NCBI RefSeq assembly: GCF_027580225.2
Contig: NW_027395283.1
Location: 8,938,001-9,002,000, forward strand
Length of the DNA: 64,000 bases
Direction: 5' to 3'
From: Misgurnus anguillicaudatus
Lineage: Eukaryota > Chordata > Actinopteri > Cypriniformes > Cobitidae
Shown one piece after another: positions 42,015-55,030 of this stretch. The notes under the pieces are model-generated. The model searched no databases. It had not been told where the DNA came from and saw only the letters and a program-made list of their open reading frames with translations. Within the stretch, counting starts at the first letter, position 1; every line of letters begins with the position of its first letter. Position numbers and translations under genes: made by a program.

Positions 42015-42578
42015 CAGTGGCGGCGCCAGGGAGGAGCTAGGTGGTGCTGTAGCTCCGGCTATAATATCAATAGCACCCGCCCAGCACCCCCAAGAAATGT
42101 CCGTAATTTTTTATATTTATATTTTAATGTCATGTTTGAATAGTGTTTTCATGTTGTTAAAAAAGGGAATTAAATAATAATTTAAAAATATATATTTTTG
42201 TCTAAAATATCATGACGCCCAAACATGTGATCTTCTTTGGCCAATGGGTGCAGCGCCCGGTGAACTTTTGACCTTAACGCACGGCAGTTTGTTTTTGATA
42301 GCGAGTTTGGAAATTTAGCCAAGTAAAATACACCAAAATGGATACACCAAAAACTACCCGAGGAACAGCAGTGGACACACTAGGACCAGTTATCTGGCAC
42401 TTTTGGCTATGAATACGAAGAGAATGAGGACCCTTGACTGCGTCAACATCATTGATGATGCTGTTTTGTTGTGAAGACGTCTATGATAAGTGCTTGATTT
42501 TCCTCTCTGTTGGCTATTACAAATTGAATTAATTTGGTGGTTAAAGCACAAATCTTGGCTCTGCATTGTTACATCTAT
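42015..42578. other. Left arm of the hAT element
   Basis: It contains the terminus and AT-rich sequence. A short ATG-started stretch near 42340 (MDTPKTTRGTAVDTLG) lies where hAT transposases often begin, but it stops within about 25 codons, so I do not call a gene. Confidence 0.5.
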
Positions 42579-42612
42579 AGGGTGCCCATACGTGTCATTC
42601 TTCCCGGACGCG

Positions 42613-42833
42613 TCATGTCCAGGATTTCGGTGCGTCTTCGGGAAGTCGTATTTGTTGACCGCATACGCCATTCAGTTAAAAACATAAGATATACAATCGT
42701 AGTTTCATTCTTACCTTAAAATGTAACGGTTGCTTTTCTGTAATAATAATAATAATCCTCTATGACGTATGCGGCCGACAATTACGACTTCCAGAAGATG
42801 CACGCGAAATCCTGGACAGGACGCATCCGGGTC
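42613..42833. repeat. Small inverted-repeat insertion in the left arm
   Basis: About 60-bp arms (gtccaggatttcg, cttcgggaagtcg, gaccgcatacg and their inverses) flank a centre containing taccttaaaatgtaacggtt, the same centre found in reverse complement at 9865-9900. It interrupts the left terminus of the large structure between cttcccgga and tccggtgttgtg; the right terminus lacks it. Confidence 0.7.
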
Positions 42834-43260
42834 CGGTGTTGTGTATTCTGTCCCCGTGAAAAACTGTCCCAATGGGCGGGGCATACGTGCATATTCATAG
42901 GTTCGCTCCGCTTTGGAACCAGCGATTGGATTGCAAATTCTTGTGTGTTTTCCATCTCTTTTTTGATATATTATTTCTATAAGGTAATAAAGCCGAATGA
43001 TCATATGCCTTGTTTAGATGCACAATTGTTTACATTCTTCACATAATAGGTTAAAATGCTTTGCATGTGCGTTTTGTAAGAACACTTTTTCATGGCTATA
43101 CAATATCATTTTTGCTATTTAGCCTACGTTTATAATGCTAAACAGCAAACTAAAGCACGGAACGAGCACGTATTTCTCCTCATTGTTTTTTGTTGTTGCG
43201 ATAGTTCATCTCTTGTTTTGTAGTGTATTTTGCTGCATTATTTGCATGCACTGCAATAAA
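42834..43260 (+). repeat. Left long inverted arm
   Basis: It matches 59308-59703 in reverse complement: shared landmarks include ctgtccccgtgaaaaactgt, gcgattggattgcaaattc, agaacactttttcatggct and gcatgcactgcaataaa. A (TTA)n microsatellite follows at about 43291-43325. Confidence 0.88.
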
Positions 43261-44691
43261 TCATATATGTAGCTAACTGCATGTTCAAATAAAGATTTTT
43301 ATTATTATTATTATTATTATTATTTATTAAATTTTTATATAATGTTTCCTGGTGTTGTTTTGCCTCTTGTCAGTTTTTAACCCCAGTTGGAATTTATAGC
43401 CTTAACGAAAAAGCCTTGCAATAATTGAAAATGACATTTCTTATTTATTCAGATTTGCAAAAACATATTTTCTTACTGTTAAAGAAAAGACAAGAAACTC
43501 ACTCACGAAGGCCAGATTAATCACATATCATGATAAAGTTAGTTATCTTTATTGACAGACTCGAGGTCCAAATATAAAAACACACACAAATATAGCTGCA
43601 AGCAGCGATACCGGGGTCAAGCCAAAAAGGGCAAAGAAGAAGGTAAACTTGAGTCCGGATGAGCAGTTTAAAAAACCTAGCAAAACCTCCTAATTTCAGA
43701 CAAATTAATATAACAGTAATCAGCAAAAAAGCTGTGTTCTTATTCAGTGAAATCTCTCCCTCACGTCTTGAGGAGCATTGACAACTAGAACACTGAAGGA
43801 AATGTGAGTGGTGCTTGCAGTGGTAATACTCAGCTCACAAAATTTTACTGTGGTGTTAATGAGTCGAAAGAGCCCACCCCCATGTCTCTACGCTGTTCTG
43901 ATGAAGAGATATAGCTCTTGCAAAAACAGTTGATAAAGTATTCTCATTGGTTGCTAGACAGTAAATTGACATCCATCAGTGATTATAATCCAAGCCATGA
44001 AATGAATAATCCATGATGACTTATGGTTTTAGATGTGTTTCTTGCAGTAGTTTTAGGCAAAAATTACCATTTTCTATGTCAAAACCACTAGGTGGCGCTG
44101 TGACAAAATTGTGCATGCAACTTCAGGTCATGATTACGTTACATCGAGCTAGTTTTATGACTATACACTTTAGTTTAGTGAAGGAACAGTTGTATGACCA
44201 AAGGGCTGGCTTGATATCACAGGTTTTGTTCAATTATAACGCCAACTAGTGGTGCAAGCATGCAATTTTTTTTTGTGTAGCCTCAGACTGTGGTCGTACA
44301 TCAGTGTATCAAATCTGGTGAAAAAATCTCTTTTCGTTGCGAAGTTATAACCATTTATGTGTAAAAATTACAAAATTTAAAGGTCAATTTTCGTTTTTTG
44401 CATTTTTCGGCCATTTCTGATAAAAATTTTAATATAACGTCAATAGAACTTTTTGTTCAGAAGGTAAGGTTAGTTTCTTCCTATGGTGTTTTTGAGTCGA
44501 TCAGAATTACGCTCACGGAGATATTCGCGCGTGTTTTTTAAGCGCTATTTTGCCACACAGGGTTAACCGTAAAGCGAATCCTGGCATGTTTGGTATCGTT
44601 GGACTCGGCAACTATTCAAAACTCCATGGAAACAAGTCCCTTGTAAATACGATGATCATAGCCAAAGTTATAGGCCTATAAAACAGTCGTC

Positions 44692-44710
44692 TGGCCACTA
44701 GGTGGCGCTG
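44692..44710 (+). promoter_or_regulatory. CTCF-like motif, unit 1
   Basis: TGGCCACTAGGTGGCGCTG. From memory the vertebrate CTCF consensus is TGGCCACCAGGGGGCGCTA; the three differences fall at tolerated positions. A second, shorter match lies in the same unit at 44085-44100. Confidence 0.5.
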
Positions 44711-46412
44711 CAACGAAACTGTGCATGCTCCCTCAGTTCCTGACTGGCATCTCAAGTACCAAGATTTGTGTCAATAGGCCTAAGTTTGGAGAAGATACGG
44801 CCTAAAATCTGTTTTTTTGCTCTCTATGTAAAATTCGTTGACGCGCTATACGACAACGGATTGGTTTATCGAAATTCTTTTAATAACTTTTTGCCTTGAG
44901 TGTCTCTAGATGCTGCATACCAATTTTCGTGGAAATCGGGCAAAAGCTCTAGGACGAGTTCGCAAAAGTAGGTTTTACGAATAATTCAAAATGGCGGAAA
45001 ATTTTTCATGACGGAAAATGACGTTATAGGGTCATTTCGAATCGTCTTGAGCCAAGGAATCAGAGGAAACAAGAATTTTGTTTCTAGGACTTACGGATCA
45101 GAAGTTATAAGCAAAAAGGTAAGTGTAATTTTGGACTGTTGGTGGCGCTAGTGGGTTTGAGATAGAGACTCCAAAATTGCTGTGGATACTATTTGGACTG
45201 TCCTCTGTCAGTGTGCCAAATTTCATAACTTTCCTACGTACGGTTCTATGGGCTGCCATAGACCGCAATGGAACAGGAAGAAGAATAATAGTTAAGAAAA
45301 AGAAAAAGAAATATAGCTGCAAGCAGCGATACCGGGGTCAAGCCAAAAAGGGCACAGAAGAAGGTAAACTTGAGTCCGGATGAGCAGTTTAAAAAACCTA
45401 GCAAAACCTCCTAATTTCAGACAAATTAATATAACAGTAATCAGCAAAAAAGCTGTGTTCTTATTCAGTGAAATCTCTCCCTCACGTCTTGAGGAGCATT
45501 GACAACTAGAACACTGAAGGAAATGTGAGTGGTGCTTGCAGTGGTAATACTCAGCTCACAAAATGTTACTGTGGTGTGAATGAGTCGAAAGAGCCCACCC
45601 CCATGTCTCTACGCTGTTCTGATGAAGAGATATAGCTCTTGCAAAAACAGTTGATAAGGTATTCTCATTGGTTTGCTAGACAGTAAATTGACATCCACCA
45701 GTGATTATAATCCAAGCCATGAAATGAATAATCCATGATGACTTATGGTTTTAGATGTGTTTGTTGCAGTAGTTTTAGGCAAAAGTTACCATTTTCTATC
45801 TCAAAACCACTAGGTGGCGCTGTGACAAAATTGTGCATGCAACTTCAGGTCATGATTACGTTACATCGAGCTAGTTTTATGACTATACACTTTAGTTTAG
45901 TGAAGAAACAGTTGTATGACCATAGGGCTGGCTTGATATCACAGGTTTTGTTCAATTATAACGCCAACTAATGGTGCAAGCAAGCAATTTTTTTTGTGTA
46001 GCCTCAGACTGTGGTCATACATCAGCGTATCAAATCTGGTGAAAAAATCTCTTTTCGTTGCGAAGTTATAACCATTTATGTGTAAAAAATACAAAATTTA
46101 AAGGTAATTTTTCGTTTTTTGCATTTTTCGGCCATTTCTGATGAAAATTTTAATATAACGTCAATAGAACTTTTTGTTCAGAAGGTAAGGTTAGTTTCTT
46201 CCTATGGTGTTTTTGAGTCGATCAGAATTACGCTCACGGAGATATTCGCGCATGTTTTTTAAGCGTTATTTTGCCACACAGGGTTAACCGTAAGGCGAAT
46301 CCTGGCATGTTTGGTATCGTTGGACTCGGCAACTATTCAAAACTCCAAGGAAACAAGTCCCTTGTAAATACGATGATCATAGCCAAAGTTATAGGCCTAT
46401 AAAACAGTCGTC

Positions 46413-46431
46413 TGGCCACTAGGTGGCGCTG
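46413..46431 (+). promoter_or_regulatory. CTCF-like motif, unit 2
   Basis: Same 19-mer as in unit 1 and in the same orientation. A shorter match occurs at 45807-45822. Confidence 0.5.
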
Positions 46432-47148
46432 CAACGAAACTGTGCATGCTCCCTCAGTTCCTGACTGGCATCTCAAGTACCAAGATTTGTGTCAATAGGC
46501 CTAAGTTTGGAGAAGATACAGCCTAAAATCTGTTTTTTTGCGCTCTATGTAAAATTTGTTGACGCGCTATACGACAACGGATTGGTTTATCAAAATTCTT
46601 TTAATAACTTTTTGCCTTGAGTGTCTCTAGATGCTGCATACCAATTTTCGTGGAAATCGGGCAAAAGCTCTAGGACGAGTTCGCAAAAGTAGGTTTTACG
46701 AATAATTCAAAATGGCGGAAAATTTTTCATGACGGAAAATGACGTCATAGGGTCCAATCGAATCGTCTTGAGCCAGGGAATCAGAGGAAACAAGAATTTT
46801 ATTTCTAGGACTTACGGATCAGAAGTTATAAGCAAAAACATAAGTGCAACTTTGGACTGTTGGTGGCGCTAGCGGGTTAGAGATAGAGACTCCAAAATTG
46901 CTGTGGGGACACATTGGACTGTCGTTTATCAGTGTGCCAAATTTCATAACTTTCCTACGTACGGTTCTATGGGCTGCCATAGACCGCAATGGCGGAAGAA
47001 GAATAACTAATAATAAATATAGCTGCAAGCAGCGATACCGGGGTCAAGCCAAACATGGCAAAAAATGATTCATACGTGATGACTCATGATTTCACATCTA
47101 AGTTTGCAATATTTTTATGAAAAATAGCAATTTTTTTGTATCTTGAGA

Positions 47149-47521
47149 CCACTAGGTGGGGCGGAGCAGAAACAATAGATGGTGCCTCAGGTCATGACTG
47201 TGATGACACATACTCAATTTAGTGTAAATACGATAAAGCAATACAGAGATATAGCCTTAAATGACTTGACCACTAGGGGGCACTAACCAAACAATAAATT
47301 GTGACTCAGGTCTTGATTGTGATGACACCCACCAAATTTGGTGTAAATACATTAAAGAGATGCAGAGATATAGCCTTAAATGACTTGACCACTAGGGGGC
47401 ACTGACCAAAAAATAAATTGTGATTCAGGTCTTGATTGTGATGACACCCACCAAATTTGGTGTAAATACGATAAAGAGATGCAGAGATATAGCTTCAAAT
47501 CTCTTGACCACTAGGGGGCAC
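47149..47521 (+). repeat. ~120-bp sub-repeats with CTCF-like cores, unit 3
   Basis: Four ccactagg cores at 47149, 47270, 47389 and 47508 are spaced 121, 119 and 119 bp. The intervening sequence (tcttgattgtgatgacaccc, ccaaatttggtgtaaatac, gcagagatatagc) repeats with each. Three of the four read ccactagggggca, a close match to the CTCF core. Further matches in this unit are at 47781, 48227 and 48503. Confidence 0.85.
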
Positions 47522-50204
47522 CGAAAAGTTTACAAGTCCTCCCAGAACATGTTGCTGATGAACCATACCAAGTTTCATAACAATACGCAATTGCGTTTCT
47601 GAAATACTTGAACTTAAAGAAAAAATTCAAAATGGCCGACACACAAAATGGCCGACCAAAAACCATTTGGTATCGTTTGACTCGGCATGCCTCAAGAAAT
47701 CTAACAAGACCAGTCTCATAATTTTACATTCAAGTTTGCAGTAGTTATAAACAAAAATAGACATTTTTTATATCTTGTGACCAGTAGGGGGCAGTGTGAC
47801 GAAATGGTGCATGCACCCTCAGGTCATCACTATTATGACATATACCAAGTCTCATATTAATACCTAAAAGTTTTGCGAAGATACAGGCTCAAACACATAT
47901 TGGCGTGCTCGCCCTCGCATTCTTTGATGCGTTATACGACAACGGATAGGTCTACCGAAAAGCTTTTGATAACTTTTTGTCTAGAGTGTCTCTAGACGAT
48001 GCATACCAAAAATCAAGCCAATCACACAAGCGCTCTAGGAGGAGTTCGAAAAAGTAGGTGTTCAATATAATTCAAAATGGCCGACAGGAAGTAGGTTTGA
48101 CTCAGACATATTTGGTACAGTCGGACTCAGCATGAGCCCAGGAATCAATAAAGTGAATTCTTATGTCATAGTGGCAATTTAATCAAATGAAATAAAGATT
48201 TTAAACAATTTATTTACATATCCTGACCACTAGGTGGCGCTGTCTTAAAGATTTATAGGTGCGCTCAGAACATGTCACTGATGAACCATGCCAAATTTCG
48301 TAGCGATACGCCATTCTCTTTGTGAAATACTGAACTTAATGAGAAAATTCAAAATGGCCGACACCCAAAATGGCCGACCGAAAACCGTTTGGTATCGTTT
48401 GACTCGGCATGCCTCAAGGAATCTAACAAGACCACCTTCATGATTTTAGACTCAAGTTTGAAGTAGTTATAAGCAAAAATAGGCATTTTTCGAATCTCGT
48501 GACCACTAGGTGGCGCTGTGACGAAACGTTGCAGGCACCCTCAGGTCATGACTGTAATGACATATACCAAGTTTCGTGTCGATACATTAAAGTTTTGCGA
48601 AGATACGGCCTCACGTCCGTTTTTGCGTGCTCGCCGCCTTGTATGTTGTTACTGTATACGAGAACGCATTGATCTATCAAAAAGCTTTTGATAACTTTTT
48701 GTCTGGGGTGTCTCTAGATGCTATATACCAAAGGACATGCAAATCGGACGAACGCTCTAGGAGGAGTTCGAAAAAGTAGGTTTTACGGAAAATTCAAAAT
48801 GGCGGAAAGATTTGCATGACACAAATGGCATCAATGTGTGCATTTGAATCATCATGAGCAAATGATTCAGAGGAAACAAGAATCTAGTTTCTAGGACTCA
48901 CGGGTCAGAAGTTATGAGCATGAACATAAGTGGATTTTTGGACTGTTGGTGGCGCTAGAGGGTTTGAGTCAGACACACCAATGTTGCTATAGTAACTTCT
49001 GAGACTGTCCTCTACATGTGTGCCAAATTTCATAACTTTCCTACGTACGGTTCTATGGGCTGCCATTGACTTCAATGGCGGAAGAGAAAACATAATAAAT
49101 ATAGCTGCAAGCAGCAATACCGGGGTCAAGCCGAAAAAGGCACAAAAGGATGTAAAATTGAGATTGGATAAGGAGATTGAAGAACCTAGGTAAACTTAAT
49201 GATAACGGATAAAAAACCGCCAATGTAACCAACAAAAATAATCTATGTTCTTGTCTACTGTGATCGTCCTTCTGTTATTGACAATCATGGATTATTAGAG
49301 CCCTGAAGGACATGTGAATGGTGTTTGCAGTGCTAAAACGTAGGTCACATCATGTTACAGCAAGTTAAATGAGTCAAAAGAGCCCCCGTGTCTCTACGAT
49401 GTTCTGATGCAGAGATATAGCTCTTGCAAAAAACGGTTGATAAGGTATTCTCATTGGTTGCTAGGGATTGAATTGGCAACTACCAATGATTATAATCCAA
49501 GCCATGGAGGAATAATCAAGGAATAATCCATGAAGACTCATGGTTTTAGATGTGTTGTTGCAGTAGTTATAGGCAAAAATAGCCATTTTCTATCTCAAAA
49601 CCACTAGGTGGCGCTATGACAAAACTGTGCATGCAACCTTAAGTCATGACTGTTACATCTAGCTAGTTTCATGACTATACACTTTAGTTTAGTTAAGAAA
49701 CAGTTGTATGACCATAAGGCTGGCTTGTTATCAAAGGTTTTGTTCAATTATAAGGCCATCTAGTGGTGCAAGCATACAATTTTTTTTGTGTAGCCTCAGA
49801 ATGTGCTCATGCATCAGCGTATCAAATCTGGTGAAAAAATCTCTTTTCGTTACGAAGTTGCAGTCATTTATGTGTAAAAAACACCAAATGTAAAGGTAAT
49901 TTTTCGTTTTTTGCATTTTTCGGCCATTTCTGATGAAAATTTTAATATAACGCCAATAGAACTTTTTGTTCAGAAGGTAAGGTTAGTTTCTTCCTATGGT
50001 GTTTTCGAGTCGATCAGAAAAACGCTCGCGGAGATATTCACGCGTGTTTTTTAAGCACTATTTTGCTGCGCAGGGTTAACCGTAAGGCGAATTCTGGCAT
50101 GTTTGGTATCGTTGGACTCGGCAACTATACTGAACTCCAAAGAAACAAGTCCCATGAAAATATGTCAATCACAGCCAAAGTTATAGGCATATAAAACATT
50201 CGTC

Positions 50205-50223
50205 TGGCCACTAGGTGGCGCTG
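50205..50223 (+). promoter_or_regulatory. CTCF-like motif, unit 4
   Basis: Same 19-mer and orientation as in units 1 and 2. A shorter match is at 49601-49616. Confidence 0.5.
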
Positions 50224-51977
50224 TGACGAAACTGTGCATGCACCCTGAGTTCCTGACTGGAATCACACGTACCAAGTGTCGTGTCAATAGGCTTAAGTTT
50301 GGCTGAGATACAGCCAAAAATTCGTTTTTTTGCACTCTATGTAAAATTCGTTGATGCGCTATACGACAACGGATTGGTTTATCGAAATTCTTTTAATAAC
50401 TTTTTGCCATGAGTGTCTCTAGATGATACATACCAATTTTTGTGGCAATCGGACAAAAGCCCTAGGACGAGTTCGAAAAAGTAGAGTTTACGAATAATTC
50501 AAAATGGCGGAAAATTTTCATGACGGAAAATGACGCCATAGGGTCCAATCAAATCGTCTTGAGCCAATGAATAAGCGAAAGCAAGAATTTTGTTTCTAGG
50601 ACTTACGGATCAGAAGTTATAAGCAAAAACATAAGTGCAACTTTGGACTGTTGGTGGCGCTAGCGGGTTAGAGATAGAGACTCCAAATTTGCTGTGGGGA
50701 CACATTGGACTGTCCTTTATCAGTGTGCCAAATTTCATAACTTTCCTACGTACGGTTCTATGGGCTGCCATAGACCGCAATGGCGGAAGAAGAATAACTA
50801 ATAATAATAATTATTATAAAAAGAAAACTAACAAATACAATAGGGTTCTACGCCCCTTCGGGGCTTGACCCCTAAATATAGCTGCAAGCAGCAATGCCGG
50901 GGTCAAGCCGAAAAGGGCAAAAAAGGATGTAAAATTGAGATTGGATAAGCAGATTGAAGAACCTAGGTAAACCTAATAATTTTAGATGAAAAAACAAATA
51001 AGTTATCAACAAAAATAATCAAAGTTCTTGTCTACTGCATTCGTCCTTCTGTTATTGACAATCGTGGAACATTAGAGCACTGAAGGACATGTGAGTGGTG
51101 TTTGCAGTGGCAAAACATGGGTCACATCATGTTATAACACGTTTAATTGGTCAAAAGAGACCATCCCCGTGTCTCTACCATGTTCTGATGCAGAGATATA
51201 GCTTTTGCAAAAACGGTTAATAAGGTATTCTCAATGGTTGCTAGGGAGTGAATTGGCAACCACCAGTGATTATAGTCAAAGCCATGAAAGGAATAATCCA
51301 TGATGACTCATGGTTTTAGATATGTTATTGCAGTAGTTTTAAGCAAAAATACCATATTTCTATCTCAAAACCACTAGGTGGCGCAATGACAAAATTGTGC
51401 ATGCAACATCAGGTCATGATTGTGTTACATCTAGCTAGTTTTATGTCTATACACTTTAGTTTAGTGAAGAAACAGTTGTAAGACCATAGGGATGGCTTGT
51501 TATCAAAGGTTTTGTTCAATTATAAGGCCATCTAGTGGTGCAAGCATAAAATTGTTTTTTGTGTAGCCTCAGAATATGCTCATGCATCAGTGTATCAAAT
51601 CTGGTGAAAAAATATATTTTCGTTACGAAGTTACAACCATTTATGTGTAATAAACACAAATTTTGAAGGTAATTTTTCGTTTTTTGCAATTTTCGGCCAT
51701 TTCTGATAAAAATTTTAATATAACGCCAATAGAACTTTTTGTTCAGCAGGTAAGGTTAGTTTCTTCCTATGGTGTTTTCGAGTCGATCGGAAAAAAGTTC
51801 GCGGAGATATTCACGCGTGTTTCTTAAGCGCTATTTTGCTGCGCAGGGTTAACCGTAAGGCGGATTCTGGCATGTTTGGTATCGTTGGACTCGACAACCA
51901 TTCAGAACTCCAAAGCAACAAGTCCCGTGAAAATACGTCAATCTGAGCCAAAGTTATAGGTGTATAAAACATTTCTC

Positions 51978-51996
51978 TGGCCACTAGGTGGCGCTG
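51978..51996 (+). promoter_or_regulatory. CTCF-like motif, unit 5
   Basis: Same 19-mer and orientation. A weaker copy (ccactaggtggcgcaa) is at 51371-51386. Confidence 0.5.
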
Positions 51997-53677
51997 CGAC
52001 GAAACTGTGCATGCACCCTCAGTTCCTGACTGGCATCACAAGTACCAAGTGTCGTGTCAATAGGCCAAAGTTTGACGAAGATACAGCCTAAAATCCGTTT
52101 TTTTTAGCTCTACGTAAAATTCGTTAAGGCGGTATATGACAACGGATTGCTGTATCAAAATTCTTTTGATAACTTTTTGCCATGAATGTCTCAAGATGAT
52201 ACATACCAATTTTCGTGGAAATCGGACAAAAGCTCTAGGACGAGTTCGAAAAAGTAGGTTTTTTAAACAATTCAAAATGGCGGAAAAATTTAATATCGGA
52301 AAATGACGTCATAGGGTCCAATCGAATTGTCTTGAGCCAAGGAATCAGAGGAACCAAGAATTTTGTTTCTGGGACTCACGGATCAGAAGTTATAACCAAA
52401 AACATAAGTGCAACTTTGGACTGTTGGTGGCGCTAGCGGGTTAGAGATAGAGACTCCAAATTTGCTGTGGGGACACATTGGACTGTCCTCTATCAGTGTG
52501 CCAAATTTCATAACTTTCCTATGTACGGTTCTATGGGCTGCCATAGACCGCAATGGCGGAAGAAGAACCAGAATAATAAATATAGCTGCAAGCAGCAATG
52601 CCGGGGTCAAGCCGAAAAGGGCACAAAGGATGTAAAATTGAGATCGGATAAGCAGATTGAAGAACCTAGGTAAACCTAATAATTTTAGATGAAAAAACAA
52701 AAAAGTTATCAACAACAATAATCTAAGTTCTTGTCTACTGCAATCGTCCTTCTGTTATTGACAATCATGGAACATTAGAGCACTGAAGGACATGTGAGTG
52801 GTGTTTGCAGTGGTAAAACGTAGGTCACATCATGTTACAGCAAGTTTATTGAGTCAAAAGAGACCACCCCCATGTCTCTACGATGTTCTGATGCAGAGAT
52901 ATAGCTTTTGCAAAAACGGTTGATAAGGTGTTCTCAATGGTTGCTAGGGAGTCAATTGGCAATCACCAGTGATTATAGTCAAAGCCATGAAAGGAATAAT
53001 CCATGATGACTCCTGGTTTTAGATGTGTTGTTGCAGTAGTTTTAGGCAAAAATACCATATTCTATCTCAAAACCAGTAGGTGGCAAAATGACAAAATTGC
53101 GCATGCAACATCAGGTCATGATTGTGTTACATCTAGCTACTATTATGTCTATACACTTTAGTTTAGTTAAGAAACAGTTGTATGACCATAGGGCTGGCTT
53201 GTCATCAAAGGTTTTGTTCAATTATAAGGCCATCTAGTGGTGAAAGCATACAATTTTTTTGTGTGGCCTCAGAATGTGCTCATACATCAGCGTATCAAAT
53301 CTGGTGAAAAAATCTCTTTTCGTTACGAAGTTACAACCATTTATGTGTAAAAAACACAAAATTTGAAGTTACTTTTTCGTTTTTTGCAATTTTCGGCAAT
53401 TTCTGATGAAAATTTTAATATAACGCCAATAGAACTTTTTGTTCAGAAGGTAAGGTTAGTTTCTTCCTATGGTGTTTTCGAGTCGATCGGAAAAACGTTC
53501 GCGGAGATATTCACGCGTGTTTTTTAAGCGCTATTTTGCTGCGCAGGGTTAACCGTAAGGCGGATTCTTGCATGTTTGGTATCGTTGGATTCGGCAACTA
53601 CCCAGAACTCCAAAGAAACAAGTCCCGTGAAAATATGTCAATCGGGGCCCAAGTTATAGGCATGTAAAGCATTGGTC

Positions 53678-53696
53678 TGGCCACTAGGTGGCGCTG
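53678..53696 (+). promoter_or_regulatory. CTCF-like motif, unit 6
   Basis: Same 19-mer and orientation. A degraded copy (ccagtaggtggcaa) is at 53073-53086. Confidence 0.5.
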
Positions 53697-54296
53697 CGAC
53701 GAAACTGTGCATGCACCCTCAACTCCTGACTGACATCACAAGTATCAAGTGTCGTGTCAATAGGGCTAAGTTTCACGAAGATACAGCCTAAAATCTGTTT
53801 TTTTGTGCTCTACGTTAAATTCGTTAAGGCGGTATACGACAACGGATTGCTGTATCAAAATTCTTTTGATAACTTTTTGCCATGAGTGTCTCAAGATGAT
53901 ACATACCAATTTTCGTGGCAATCGGACAAAAGCTCTAGGACGAGTTCGAAAAAGTAGGTTTTACGAATAATTTAAAATGGCGGAAAAATTTTCATGACGG
54001 AAAATGACGACATAGGGTCCAATCGAATCGCCTTGAGCCAAGGAATCAGAAGAAGCAAGAATTTTGTTTCTAGGACTTACGGATCAGAAGTTATAAGCAA
54101 AAACATAAGTGCAATTTTGGACTGTTGGTGGCGCTAGCGGGTTAGACATAGAGACTCCAAATTTGCTGTGGGGACACATTGGACTGTCCTCTATCAGTGT
54201 GCCAAATTTCATAACTTTCCTACGTACGGTTCTATGGGCTGCCATAGACCGCAATGGCGGAAGAAGAAGAATAACTAATAATAATAATAATTGTTA

Positions 54297-54597
54297 TAAG
54301 AAAACTAACAAATACAATAGGGGTCTTCGCCCCTTCGGGGCTTGACCCCTAATTATTATAATAGGAAAACTAACAAATACAATAGGGGTCTTCGCCCCTT
54401 CGGGGCTTGACCCCTAATAATAAGAAAACTAACAATAACAATAGGGTTCTACGCCCCTTCGGGGCTTGACCCCTAATAATAAAATTAAGAAAACTAACAA
54501 ATACAATAGGGTTCTACGCCCCTTCGGGGCTTGACCCCTAAAAAGAAAACTAACGGATACAATAGGGGTCTTCGCCCATTCTGGGCTTGACCCCTAA
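54297..54597 (+). repeat. Five tandem hairpin tails of the array
   Basis: About 57-65-bp repeats, each with aaaactaacaaatacaatag, then cgccccttcggggc (a 5-bp GC stem with a tetraloop) and ttgacccctaa. A single copy lies at 50819-50875, between units 4 and 5. The ggggcttgacccc end is inverted relative to the ggggtcaagcc at the start of each unit, so the tails look like the true right terminus of the repeat. Confidence 0.9.
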
Positions 54598-54930
54598 TAA
54601 ACAAACATCCATAAGATATAAAAGGCTCACACAATATACAAACATCCATAAACAACCACAATCAAACATAACATAAACTACACATAGCACAATGTGCTCA
54701 CTGGTTAAAGCATACTCATATTTTCTTATAAATTATACACATGTATGTGAACATTACTCTATTTACAGGATTTCTGTAAATAAAAATGGTTTAACATATT
54801 TGAAAAGCTATTTACCTAAATACAAGCCTTGCCTAATGCAAAATGTGGTTGTTTCCCTGTGTGCTAAGAGGCTAATTTGGACCAAGACAAAAAGGTTATT
54901 TTGATTTGAATCTAGGCCATAAAAAAGCTG
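54598..54930. other. Spacer between array and AACGTT element
   Basis: AT-rich sequence; the 70-codon ORF at 54692-54904 has no recognisable motif. Confidence 0.5.
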
Positions 54931-55030
54931 TACCCAGCTAACAATTTTTGGTTCCCAAAACGTTCCCCTAACGTTAGTTTTTGGTTCTCAAAACGTTCCC
55001 CTAACGTTAGTTTTTGGTTCCCATAACGTT

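Larger units (their letters stand above)
43589..54280 (+). repeat. Head-to-tail array of six ~1.7-2.1 kb units
   Basis: Units start with aatatagctgcaagcagc at about 43589, 45310, 47016, 49098, 50876 and 52579, so lengths are about 1.72, 1.71, 2.08, 1.78, 1.70 and 1.70 kb. Each begins ccggggtcaagcc and ends with ttcctacgtacggttctatg, gggctgccatagaccgc and an AT-rich (taa)n tail. Units 1 and 2 are closest to each other, 5 and 6 likewise; unit 3 is a divergent subfamily. Short repeated ORFs (for example 44013-44249 and 45735-45971) drift in length between units and look non-coding. Confidence 0.95.

Noticed and set aside
44243..44260. actagtggtgcaagc as further CTCF-like sites in each unit
   Set aside because: The spacing of CCA and AG does not fit the core, so I did not count these.
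44013..45971. Two nearly identical 78-codon ORFs (44013-44249 and 45735-45971) as a small gene family
   Set aside because: They lie at the same place in tandem repeat units, are broken in units 3-6 and have no recognisable motif; the similarity is that of the satellite.
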